This document shows, piece after piece, positions 56,144-63,966 of a DNA stretch of 64,000 bases. Position numbers and translations under genes: made by a program. The stretch's first letter is position 1. Each line of letters begins with the position of its first letter. The notes beneath the pieces were generated by a model that did no database searches, had not been told where the DNA came from, and was given only the letters and a program-made list of their open reading frames with translations. This DNA is from Deefgea rivuli DSM 18356 (GTDB lineage: Bacteria; Pseudomonadota; Gammaproteobacteria; Burkholderiales; Chitinibacteraceae), in NCBI RefSeq assembly GCF_000620145.1, contig NZ_JHVM01000013.1, positions 82,808-146,807 on the forward strand. Direction: 5' to 3'.

Positions 56144-56194
56144 GATGTATTGCCAGCTAAGCTTTGATAAATAATGGCTGCAGGTAGATACATT
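56144..56194. repeat. Short dispersed palindrome, copy F
   Basis: GATGTATTGCC at the left, AATGGCTG inside and GGTAGATACAT at the right; closest to copy E. Copies E and F bracket the diverged MITE-like element. Confidence 0.65.
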
Positions 56195-56237
56195 GGTGTT
56201 GTAGGGTGTGAAAGTCCCGCAGGGATTTGCGCACCGA

Positions 56238-56405
56238 AAGCGATCCGTTTATGGGATTGCGGTTTACGAGTTACAGGCTGAAAATGAAGGATTGCGAGAC
56301 AGGCTTAGCTACAAAGAGGCTCACATCGACGACTTGCGAGCTACAGTTCGTTTGTTGGAGTTTAAACTGTCTGAGCGGTGTATGTGGTGGGCATTTTGGA
56401 CGTGA
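56238..56405 (+). pseudogene. Possible coiled-coil gene fragment
   Basis: An open frame ending at TGA 56403-56405 encodes a short Glu/Leu/Arg-rich helix (YELQAENEGLRDRLSYKEAH) and ends in MWWAFWT. It looks like a coding remnant rather than a random frame, but it has no ribosome site, and its upstream part runs into the repeat island. The parent gene is unknown. Confidence 0.3.
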
Positions 56406-56427
56406 TATTTTCTACAAGGGGGTTGTT

Positions 56428-56904
56428 TTGAAAGCTCTGATTATTGCTATAGCAGCATTATCTTCTGTGCCTGTATTTTCTGAGGAACCAGAAGCTTTTT
56501 CTATTAAAAATTACACTGTTGGGACAGCAATGGAATCATGTCCTCCTGAAACAGTGAGGCAGATTAAACGAGGGGTAAAACTTAGCTGTTTTTTGCCTGC
56601 GACCACTTATGCAGGAGCAGAAGTAAAGGATATGCTTCTGACGTTGTATGATAATGAAGTTATTTCTGTAATGGCATTTTTCGCAAGAAAAGGACGGAAT
56701 GAAAATATTGATGTAAAAAATGCGTTGACGCTTAAATTTGGGAAAGCCTATCAAGAAAAACCGCATATAAATCAGTATTATTGGCAAAAAGGGGATTTAT
56801 CACTTTTGTTTGATGGCTGGGGCGGTGTTCTAATGTTAACCGACAGTAAAAAAAGCGAAGCTGCTAAACTAAAAGATGCGGAAGCCAAGCAAAGTGACAT
56901 GTAA
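56428..56904 (+). CDS. Small secreted hypothetical protein
   Basis: 158 residues from TTG 56428, chosen because AAGGGGG lies 5 bases upstream and it gives a clean signal peptide (MKALIIAIAALSSVPVFS-EE). The mature part has two Cys (ESCPPE and KLSCFLP) that could form a disulfide and an Arg/Lys-rich middle; KSEAAKLKDAEAKQSDM forms the tail. It is not recognised. The A+T-richer composition suggests it is a recent arrival, next to the repeat island. Confidence 0.65.
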   Translation: MKALIIAIAALSSVPVFSEEPEAFSIKNYTVGTAMESCPPETVRQIKRGVKLSCFLPATTYAGAEVKDMLLTLYDNEVISVMAFFARKGRNENIDVKNALTLKFGKAYQEKPHINQYYWQKGDLSLLFDGWGGVLMLTDSKKSEAAKLKDAEAKQSDM

Positions 56905-56916
56905 TAATAAATAATA

Positions 56917-56950
56917 AATCACTCCAACATCGTATGATGTTGGAATGATT
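56917..56950. terminator. Bidirectional terminator-like hairpin
   Basis: A near-perfect 15-base stem (AATCACTCCAACATC and its inverse at 56936-56950, one mismatch) with a 4-base loop, between convergent genes. Confidence 0.65.
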
Positions 56951-56957
56951 TTCTAAA

Positions 56958-57362
56958 TTATTGCCCGTTCAAACCAATTTTAATTTTGATCCATTCAACC
57001 ATAAGTTCTTGTGATACTTGCAGCGCAGTACCCAACGTTACTGGAGCTAAGTCCTTAATTTTAGACCATAGAATAGGTTTGGTTGACGCTTCAAAATATT
57101 GCTCAGCTTGATCTGTTGTTCGATATTCTATTGGCGTAAAGTTTATTTCTCTATCATGATCGACGTCGCAAATATTTTTACTGCTTGATGACGTGATAAT
57201 CCATCTTGAGTCAACCATCCTTTGAAGATGAAATTTTAATTGTTCCGCAGTGAATTTTTTTAGAGATTCATCGCTAGCAATTTCATTAATTCCTATTTCA
57301 GATTGTTCTGAGTTTATAAAAATTGTTAAAATTGATTTTAAACACTCATGATCTATGCGCAT
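56958..57362 (-). CDS. Hypothetical protein, possible winged-helix (DUF2513-like)
   Basis: 134 residues; AGGA precedes ATG 57360-57362. The N-terminal half (LKSILTIFINSEQ, LKFHLQRMVDSRWI) resembles the winged-helix layout of DUF2513 proteins; the C-terminal part (KDLAPVTLGTALQVSQELM) is a helix. I cannot confirm the family. It is A+T-rich relative to its neighbours, like the secreted protein beside it. Confidence 0.55.
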   Translation of the reverse strand: MRIDHECLKSILTIFINSEQSEIGINEIASDESLKKFTAEQLKFHLQRMVDSRWIITSSSSKNICDVDHDREINFTPIEYRTTDQAEQYFEASTKPILWSKIKDLAPVTLGTALQVSQELMVEWIKIKIGLNGQ

Positions 57363-57404
57363 ATTAAATCCTATCTTATTAATTTATTTGGTGAATCCGC
57401 CACT

Positions 57405-60035
57405 TTACCCCAACGCCTTCGTCACAATCTCAAACGTATCGCTAGACAATCCTTCTGTCCCGCGAATCCGTTCCAGCTCTTGTTTCATCAACTCACGCCG
57501 TCCTGCGTCGACTTTCGTCCAGCGGTTAAAGCTGCTGGCGAGGCGCGCTGCGATTTGGGGGTTGATGGCGTCGAGCGCAATGATGTGGTCGGCGGCGAAG
57601 GCGTAGCCGTAGCCATCCGCAGCGTGGAAATGCGGTGGGTTGGCGAGGCAGAATGCGGTAATGAGTGAGCGCACTTTGTTCGGGTTTTTGATCGAAAATG
57701 CGGGATGCTCTAGTAATTGTTGCACACGGCTTAGTGCGCCAGGGCGGCGGCTGGTGGCTTGCAGTGTGAACCATTTGTCCATCACTAGCGCGTCAGATTG
57801 CCATTGCGCGGCAAAGTCGGCGAGTTGGGCTTCGCCACCATCGCGGTTGACCAGCGCTTTGAGCGCCGCCAAGCGGTCGGTCATATTGTCAGCGCGCTGA
57901 TATTGTTTCGCGATCAGCGAGCTAATCATCGACTCATCCAGTTCCGCCAGATAATCCAGACAAATATTTTTTAAGCTGCGGCGCGCGACTTGTTCGCCGT
58001 CATACGCATACGGCGCGCCGTCGTTCAGGCGTTGATAGACGGCGAGGAGTTCTTGGCGTAATTCGCGGGCGATTTGTTGTTTGAGCGCGCGGCAGACTTC
58101 GTATAAACGAACTGGATCAACGTCGCTGAGCTGCTCCAGCAAGTAATTTTCGCGCGGTAATTCCAGCATTAGCGCGACCAGCGCGGGGTCGAGTTTGTCG
58201 CTCGTGAGTAGTTTTTGGTAGGCGGCGATAAACGCAGCTGGCGCGGCCAAGGTTTCGCCACGACCTGCGGCGGCGTATTGATTTTTTAATAGTTGCAGCG
58301 CAAAGGTATTGGCTGCTTCCCAGCGCGCAAACGCGTCGCTGTCATTGGCCATCAAAAACACCAGCTCATCGTCGCTATACGCAAAATCCAGCACGACGGG
58401 CGCGGAGAAATCGCGCAGCAAGGACGGCACAGGCGGGCAGGGCACGTTGATAAACGTGAAGGTTTGCGTGGTGTTGGTAATTTCTAATACGCGAGTAGAA
58501 CCTTTTGCCGCGATTTCACCCGCGAGTTGCAAGGGTAAATCTTGCCCACGTCTATCAATCAGGCCGATGGCAAACGGCAGATGGAACGGTAGTTTTTCAG
58601 CTTGGCCAGGCGTTGCCGCGCAGCTTTGCGTAACAGACAGGGTGTATGTCTGTGCAGCCTCGTTGTACTCTGCCTTAGCGCTCAATACCGGCGTACCTGC
58701 TTGGCTGTACCAACGCTCGAATTGATCAAGGTTTGTTCCGTTCGCATCCGCCATCGCGGCGCGGAAATCGTCGCAGGTGACGGCTTGGCCGTCGTGGCGC
58801 TTAAAGTACAAATCCATGCCTGCGCGGAAACCGTCCGTACCGAGCAAAGTAGCGTACATGCGTACAACTTCGCTGCCTTTTTCGTAAATCGTCCACGTAT
58901 AGAAATTATTAATTTCCAAATATTCATCAGGGCGAATCGGATGCGCTTGCGGGCCAGCGTCTTCGGCAAATTGCGTTTCGCGTAGCGCGCGCACATTGGA
59001 AATGCGTTGCACAGCGCGCGAGCCGATGTCGCTAGAGAATTCCTGATCGCGATAGACGGTCAGGCCTTCTTTGAGTGAGAGCTGAAACCAGTCGCGACAG
59101 GTCACGCGATTGCCCGTCCAGTTGTGGAAATATTCATGCGCGACGACCGAATCAATGCCGTCAAAATCCACATCTGTGGCGGTGTCGGGCTTGGCGAGCA
59201 CGAACTTGGTATTGAAAATATTCAGGCCCTTGTTTTCCATCGCGCCCATATTAAAGTCGCTGACCGCGACGATCATATAAGTATCTAAATCGTATTCCAG
59301 CCCAAAACGTTCCTCGTCCCAGGCCATCGCTTTTTGCGCGGCGGCGAGTGCGTGATGGCATTTATCCAGATTGCCCGGCTCGACATAAATCTCGATATTG
59401 ATGCAGCGCTTGGAAGGCGTGGTGTGCGTTCCGGCCAACACGACCAATTTACCGGCGACCAAGGCGAATAAATACGCTGGTTTCTTAAACGGATCGACCC
59501 ATTTCACCCAATGGCGATTTTTGTCCAACTGGCCCGAGCCGACGCGATTGCCGTTAGAGAGCAACACCGGAAACTTGGTTTTATCCGCAATAATCGTCGT
59601 CGTGAATTTGGCCATCACATCGGGGCGATCGAGGTAATAGGTGATTTTGCGAAAGCCTTCGGCCTCGCATTGGGTAAAGAAATTGCCGTTGGACTGATAC
59701 AAACCCATCAAACTGGTATTTTCTGCGGGCAATAGACGGGTGGTGATTTCCAAAATGCCATCATCGGGCATAGACGCAATCGTTAGCGTCGAATCATCAA
59801 TGACGTAGTGCGCGCTGGTGAGCGGCGTGCCATCGAGTTTGATGCTTTCTAGTGTGAGTTCTTCGCCATGCAAGACCAGCGGCGTATCGCTACTCACCCC
59901 AATATTACGTTTAATAATCAAGCGAGAGATGACTTTGGCATGGGTATCGCTCAGCTCGAAAGTTAAATCAACGCGGTCAATCAAATAGCTAGGGGGGGTA
60001 TAATCGAGACGACGAATCGCTTGGCGGCTGCTCAT
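57405..60035 (-). CDS. pepN: Aminopeptidase N
   Basis: 876 residues from ATG 60033-60035 (MSSRQAIRRLDYTPP, the usual start; an ATG 12 codons upstream is less likely). M1 family: exopeptidase motif GAMENKGLN, zinc motif HEYFHNWTG with the distant Glu in LKEGLTVYRDQEF, and the DUF3458/ARM C-terminal region. It removes N-terminal residues from peptides in the cytoplasm. A 14-base perfect palindrome (60090-60103) lies in its upstream region. Confidence 0.96.
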   Translation of the reverse strand: MSSRQAIRRLDYTPPSYLIDRVDLTFELSDTHAKVISRLIIKRNIGVSSDTPLVLHGEELTLESIKLDGTPLTSAHYVIDDSTLTIASMPDDGILEITTRLLPAENTSLMGLYQSNGNFFTQCEAEGFRKITYYLDRPDVMAKFTTTIIADKTKFPVLLSNGNRVGSGQLDKNRHWVKWVDPFKKPAYLFALVAGKLVVLAGTHTTPSKRCINIEIYVEPGNLDKCHHALAAAQKAMAWDEERFGLEYDLDTYMIVAVSDFNMGAMENKGLNIFNTKFVLAKPDTATDVDFDGIDSVVAHEYFHNWTGNRVTCRDWFQLSLKEGLTVYRDQEFSSDIGSRAVQRISNVRALRETQFAEDAGPQAHPIRPDEYLEINNFYTWTIYEKGSEVVRMYATLLGTDGFRAGMDLYFKRHDGQAVTCDDFRAAMADANGTNLDQFERWYSQAGTPVLSAKAEYNEAAQTYTLSVTQSCAATPGQAEKLPFHLPFAIGLIDRRGQDLPLQLAGEIAAKGSTRVLEITNTTQTFTFINVPCPPVPSLLRDFSAPVVLDFAYSDDELVFLMANDSDAFARWEAANTFALQLLKNQYAAAGRGETLAAPAAFIAAYQKLLTSDKLDPALVALMLELPRENYLLEQLSDVDPVRLYEVCRALKQQIARELRQELLAVYQRLNDGAPYAYDGEQVARRSLKNICLDYLAELDESMISSLIAKQYQRADNMTDRLAALKALVNRDGGEAQLADFAAQWQSDALVMDKWFTLQATSRRPGALSRVQQLLEHPAFSIKNPNKVRSLITAFCLANPPHFHAADGYGYAFAADHIIALDAINPQIAARLASSFNRWTKVDAGRRELMKQELERIRGTEGLSSDTFEIVTKALG

Positions 60036-60089
60036 AGTGGGCGGCTCTTTTTGATGGCAGAAAGCTTGCAAGCTTAAACCCGCAGCGAT

Positions 60090-60103
60090 GTCATTACAAT
60101 GAC
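60090..60103. promoter_or_regulatory. Perfect palindrome upstream of pepN
   Basis: GTCATTACAATGAC: 6-base arms with a 2-base spacer, 55 bases before the pepN start and about 180 before the sulfite reductase gene. Possible operator; no regulator is assigned. Confidence 0.3.
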
Positions 60104-60281
60104 GTAAAGCCTAAGGGTTTTCATCCGTTGCGGTGGAAGTACAAAAATGCTTGTTTGTTAGAGGCTGAGCTGCGTTTATTCCCAAAAAGTTCGATCTTAG
60201 ACAAAAACAATCATTCAGAATATAAGGGCAGGCTGGTATCATTACGGCCATATTTTGCCGTCATTACGGAATCACTGAACG

Positions 60282-61964
60282 ATGTATATTTACGACGAGT
60301 ACGACCAGCAGATTGTGGACCAGCGCGTAGCGCAGTATCGCGATCAAACTAAACGCTATTTAGCCGGTGAACTCACGGATGAAGAGTTCCGTCCACTGCG
60401 TTTGCAAAATGGCTTATATATTCAGCGTCATGCGCCTATGCTGCGCGTGGCGATTCCGTATGGCCATTTGACTAGCCGTCAAATGCGTAAACTCGGCGAA
60501 ATCGCGCGTAAATACGACAAAGACTATGCTCACTTTACGACGCGTCAAAATATTCAATATAACTGGCCGTTATTAGAAAACGTGCCGGATATTTTGGCTG
60601 AACTTGCTAGTGTGCAAATGCACGCGATTCAAACTTCGGGCAATTGCATCCGTAATACGACATCGGATCAGTTTGCTGGCGTAGCGCATGATGAATTGAT
60701 CGATCCGCGTCCGTGGTGCGAAATTATCCGTCAATGGTCGACTTTCCATCCTGAATTTGCGCATTTACCGCGTAAATTTAAAATCGCCGTGAATGGCTCG
60801 GAGCAAGATCGCGCGGCGATTCTGGTGCACGATATTGGTATCAACGTCGTCAAAAACGAAGCTGGTGTGGTGGGTTTTGAAGTGTATGTCGGTGGTGGTT
60901 TGGGCCGTACACCGATTGTTGGTAGCTTGATTAAGCCTTTCCTTGAGCAAGAACATTTGCTGTCGTACTTGGATGCCGTGTTGCGTGTGTATAACCGCTA
61001 CGGTCGCCGCGATAATAAATATAAAGCGCGGATTAAAATCCTCGTTAAAGCAATGACGCCAGAAGCATTTGGCGCGAAAGTCGATCAAGAGTGGGCGTTT
61101 ACTAAAAATGGCCCAATGACGTTGACGCAAGACGAAATCCTGCGCAATCACAAATTCTTCACCGTGCCAGCCTACGAAAGCTTTGCGGGCGATGATGCTG
61201 AGTTCACGCGTCTGAAAGCAGAAAATCCAGCGTTCGCACGTTGGGTGTCGCGCAATGTCTTCGGTCACAAACAGCCAGGTTATGCGGCGGTGACGTTTAG
61301 CTTGAAGCCAACTGGCGTTGCGCCAGGCGATGCCAGCTCGGCGCAGTTGGATGCGGTAGCCGATTTGGCCGATCAATACAGTTTTGGCGAACTCCGCGTG
61401 TCGCACGAACAAAATCTGATTTTGGCCGATGTGAAACAAAGCGAGCTGTTTACACTATGGGAAGCGGCGAAAGCGATTGGTTTTGCGACGCCGAATATCG
61501 GGTTGTTGACCGACGTGATTTGCTGCCCAGGCGGTGATTTCTGCTCATTAGCGAATGCCAAATCGATCCCAATCGCACTGGCAATTCAAGAGCGCTTTGA
61601 TAATCTCGACTATCTGTTTGATTTGGGCGAGATTGATCTGAATATGTCGGGCTGTATGAATGCCTGTGGTCACCATCACGTCGGCAATATCGGCATTTTG
61701 GGCGTCGATAAAAACGGCTCGGAATGGTATCAAGTGTCGCTGGGTGGTCGCCAAGGCCGCCAAGCCAGCTTGGCTAAAGTGATCGGCCCGTCGTTCGCAC
61801 AAGATCAAATGCCCGAAGTGATGGAAAAAATCATTAATGTGTTCGTCGCCAATCGTTTGGCAGATGAGAAATTCATCGATGTATTTGATCGCGTCGGTAT
61901 CGAGCCATTTAAAGTGGGCGTGTACGGCGAAAAACCAGCGAAGAAGGAGCCAGCAAATGTCTAA
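60282..61964 (+). CDS. cysI: Nitrite/sulfite reductase (siroheme/4Fe-4S)
   Basis: 560 residues with two ferredoxin-like halves. The N-terminal half has FTTRQNIQYNWP and IQTSGNCIRNTTSDQFAGV; the C-terminal half has the metal-binding cysteines in CCPGGDFC and SGCMNACGHHH for the coupled 4Fe-4S cluster and siroheme. With DUF934 overlapping its end it is the assimilatory sulfite reductase type of betaproteobacteria, reducing sulfite to sulfide. The usual cysH/cysD/cysN neighbours are not present here; a terminator follows the DUF934 gene. Confidence 0.9.
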   Translation: MYIYDEYDQQIVDQRVAQYRDQTKRYLAGELTDEEFRPLRLQNGLYIQRHAPMLRVAIPYGHLTSRQMRKLGEIARKYDKDYAHFTTRQNIQYNWPLLENVPDILAELASVQMHAIQTSGNCIRNTTSDQFAGVAHDELIDPRPWCEIIRQWSTFHPEFAHLPRKFKIAVNGSEQDRAAILVHDIGINVVKNEAGVVGFEVYVGGGLGRTPIVGSLIKPFLEQEHLLSYLDAVLRVYNRYGRRDNKYKARIKILVKAMTPEAFGAKVDQEWAFTKNGPMTLTQDEILRNHKFFTVPAYESFAGDDAEFTRLKAENPAFARWVSRNVFGHKQPGYAAVTFSLKPTGVAPGDASSAQLDAVADLADQYSFGELRVSHEQNLILADVKQSELFTLWEAAKAIGFATPNIGLLTDVICCPGGDFCSLANAKSIPIALAIQERFDNLDYLFDLGEIDLNMSGCMNACGHHHVGNIGILGVDKNGSEWYQVSLGGRQGRQASLAKVIGPSFAQDQMPEVMEKIINVFVANRLADEKFIDVFDRVGIEPFKVGVYGEKPAKKEPANV

Positions 61965-62460
61965 AGTCATCATCAATCGTGAAGTCGTTGATAATCGCTG
62001 GATTCGCGTTGTGGCGAATGAAGAGGGCGTGGTATCTGTCCCTAGCGAAGGCGCAGTGCTGGTTCCATATCAATACTGGTTGAGTAATCAGGCCGAGTTG
62101 GCTGGTCGTGAAGTGGCTGTGTGCTTTGCGCCAGATGACGAGCCAGAAAGCTTGCCAGTCGACGCGAATACGTTCGCGATGATTGCTTGTGATTTCCCTG
62201 CGTTCACCGATGGTCGTGGCTTCTCGATTGGCCGTTTGCTGCGCGAGCGTCATGGCTTCACGGGTGAATTACGCGCCGTCGGCGATGTATTTAAAGATAC
62301 GATTAATTATCTAGCGCGTTGCGGCTTTACCGCGTTTGACGTGCGTAGCGATAAAGACATTGTTGAAGCCGCGAAAGGCCTGGATGACTTTACCGAGCAA
62401 TATCAATCTAGCGTCGCTCAGCCTTTGCCGCTGTTCCGCCGCCGTGGTGTGACTGCTTAA
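61957..62460 (+). CDS. DUF934 domain protein of the sulfite reductase operon
   Basis: 167 residues from ATG 61957 (AAGGAG 8 bases upstream; overlaps the reductase stop by 8 bases). DUF934 features: IACDFPAFTDGRGFSIGRLL, ELRAVGDVFKDTINYLARCG and FDVRSDKDI. The family is found beside sulfite reductase and is thought to be an accessory factor of sulfate assimilation; the chemistry is unknown. Confidence 0.93.
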   Translation: MSKVIINREVVDNRWIRVVANEEGVVSVPSEGAVLVPYQYWLSNQAELAGREVAVCFAPDDEPESLPVDANTFAMIACDFPAFTDGRGFSIGRLLRERHGFTGELRAVGDVFKDTINYLARCGFTAFDVRSDKDIVEAAKGLDDFTEQYQSSVAQPLPLFRRRGVTA

Positions 62461-62482
62461 GTCCGCAGCTTGTTTGGAATGC

Positions 62483-62512
62483 AAAATACCCCGATTTTTC
62501 GGGGTATTTTTA
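62483..62512. terminator. Bidirectional intrinsic terminator
   Basis: A 12-bp perfect stem AAAATACCCCGA/TCGGGGTATTTT with a 4-base T loop. It ends the sulfite reductase unit, and possibly the acetyltransferase gene from the other side. Confidence 0.85.
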
Positions 62513-62548
62513 TGTGTGCTTCATTAAATAAAGCTTGTAGGGTAATAC

Positions 62549-63046
62549 CTACTGTATCGCTAATTCGGCACTTGTAGTAAGCGGTTTAGCCATTGCCATC
62601 GAGCGAATATCAAATCCCAGTTCTTGATAGAGCTGTATGGCGGCCTGATTAAAGCTAAAAACATTCAGCCTAACTTCGCTGGCGTTCTCAGCTTGCGCCC
62701 AGCGCTCAATGTTGAGCATCAACTGTTTACCAATGCCTAGCCCGCGATATGCCGTTGCCACGCAGATCGTGCCAATTCGGCAAAAGTTAAAATTTACCAG
62801 CATCGGTGATTCATCCCGACAGATTTGCCCGGTCACAAAGCCAATCACGCCATCTTCATTACTCGCCACAAAGCAGCCCGCATTCCCTATCGCATAGCGC
62901 CAGTGCGCCGCATCGCGTTCCAGCTCGCTGACTTCAGCAAACAAATTCGGCCACACTTGCTGATGCAGACGATTCACCTCGTTACCCAAATAGCAGATCG
63001 CGTGCAAATCGGTCATGGTGGCAGGGCGGTAGTGGATGTTGGGCAT
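62549..63046 (-). CDS. GNAT family N-acetyltransferase
   Basis: 165 residues from ATG 63044-63046 (typical MPNIHYRPATMTDL start, no good ribosome site). GNAT core with the acetyl-CoA loop ATAYRGLGIGKQLM, the preceding beta-strand GTICV, and LYQELGFDIRS at the C-terminus. The substrate cannot be assigned. The frame stays open upstream over the next gene, but that part is antisense to nothing useful and has no start signal. Confidence 0.88.
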   Translation of the reverse strand: MPNIHYRPATMTDLHAICYLGNEVNRLHQQVWPNLFAEVSELERDAAHWRYAIGNAGCFVASNEDGVIGFVTGQICRDESPMLVNFNFCRIGTICVATAYRGLGIGKQLMLNIERWAQAENASEVRLNVFSFNQAAIQLYQELGFDIRSMAMAKPLTTSAELAIQ

Positions 63047-63119
63047 GTGTATATATACATTCAATAAAAGCCGCCCATTTTGGCATGGCGCGGCGGATGG
63101 GCTGGTGAAAATTAGCGGA

Positions 63120-63557
63120 TTAGTATTTTTCGATGATTTGCTTGAGGACTTCTTCTTGATAAGGGTGCAATTCGCTGGCGTCTTCCAATTCGGCCAGTAG
63201 CGCAGGTTTATTAAACTTGGTGCGCGCTTCCTCGTAATACGGGATTTGTACGCGGCGATAGAGGTCAACGTATTCATCAAAATCGAGCACATGACAATAA
63301 TTGCGGTAGCGGCCACGCGCTTTGATTTTGCCCAAACTAATAAACGACAATAGATAAGTGCTGCCTTTACTGCCGAGAAATTCAGTGAGCGGCACTGAAG
63401 AAGGAAAGGACGGTGGCTCGCAAACGAACTTGTGAATGATCTTGAAATCAAAATCACGTTGATCAATATCGTGCCGCCAGATGACGTAACCGTCTTCGGC
63501 AGAGTGAATTGTCTTGCCGCAGGTGTCGCAAATCCATTCTTGCAGGGGTTTGAGCAT
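63120..63557 (-). CDS. Hypothetical protein with N-terminal Cys pair
   Basis: 145 residues from ATG 63555-63557 (GGAG 6 bases upstream). The N-terminus has a CDTCG motif, suggesting half of a zinc site, and a following conserved region (EDGYVIWRHD, FKIIHKFVC, STYLLSFISLGKIKARG). I recognise it only as a type of hypothetical seen in diverse proteobacteria. It is divergent from the rRNA operon; a perfect FNR-type palindrome lies in the shared upstream region. Confidence 0.75.
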   Translation of the reverse strand: MLKPLQEWICDTCGKTIHSAEDGYVIWRHDIDQRDFDFKIIHKFVCEPPSFPSSVPLTEFLGSKGSTYLLSFISLGKIKARGRYRNYCHVLDFDEYVDLYRRVQIPYYEEARTKFNKPALLAELEDASELHPYQEEVLKQIIEKY

Positions 63558-63639
63558 GATGCGCTCCAAAATTAGGCCGTTTTTCAGTTTAGATAAAACT
63601 GACAGAATGGCTAGTTGGGATTGAGGTTCGATTTTAGAA

Positions 63640-63653
63640 TTGATTTAAATCAA
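63640..63653. promoter_or_regulatory. Perfect FNR-type palindrome
   Basis: TTGAT-TTAA-ATCAA, an exact match to the Fnr consensus TTGAT-N4-ATCAA. It is centred about 90 bases before the 63120-63557 gene and about 80 before the predicted rRNA start. Confidence 0.5.
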
Positions 63654-63693
63654 TAACTTATCAAGCTATTTCAGTTATATTTGCATTCAGGTG

Positions 63694-63722
63694 TTGACGC
63701 ACCTCGGGCTGTGCCGTATATT
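63694..63722 (+). promoter_or_regulatory. rRNA operon promoter (P1-like)
   Basis: TTGACG (63694-63699), a 17-base spacer and TATATT (63717-63722), followed by a G+C-rich discriminator (TCGGCCTC), the hallmark of stringently controlled promoters, and preceded by A+T-rich UP-like sequence. Confidence 0.8.
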
Positions 63723-63792
63723 TCGGCCTCTCTGCTGCTGACACAGCAAACGAAACAAGCAGTTTTCCAGCAAGTTTCGGTGTCTAAGCCAC

Positions 63793-63861
63793 TGATCTTT
63801 AACAAAATACAGCCGATGAGTGTGAGTGCTTGGTTTGCCAGTCAAACAAGTGCTTACACTC
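63793..63861 (+). other. rRNA leader: boxA-like element and long hairpin
   Basis: TGATCTTTAACAAA (63793-63806) resembles the boxA antitermination element of rRNA leaders. It is followed by a ~19-bp hairpin (63818-63837 with 63843-63861, one bulge), a probable processing or antitermination structure. The rest of 63862-63966 shows nothing further. Confidence 0.6.
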
Positions 63862-63966
63862 TCAAAATGATCTGTTGAATGTAAATTCTTCAGGTTTGAA
63901 GTGATGTAGGAATGGCGTTAAAACCATTTCAAAAGTAAGCCAAGTTGTACAAATTAGCACAGAGAT

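Noticed and set aside
63051..63466. N-terminal extension of the acetyltransferase frame
   Set aside because: It lies opposite nothing plausible, overlaps the next gene on the same strand, and the GNAT domain begins only at 63046.
63681..63878. 65-codon frame before 16S rRNA
   Set aside because: It spans the rRNA promoter, boxA-like element and leader hairpin; not coding.
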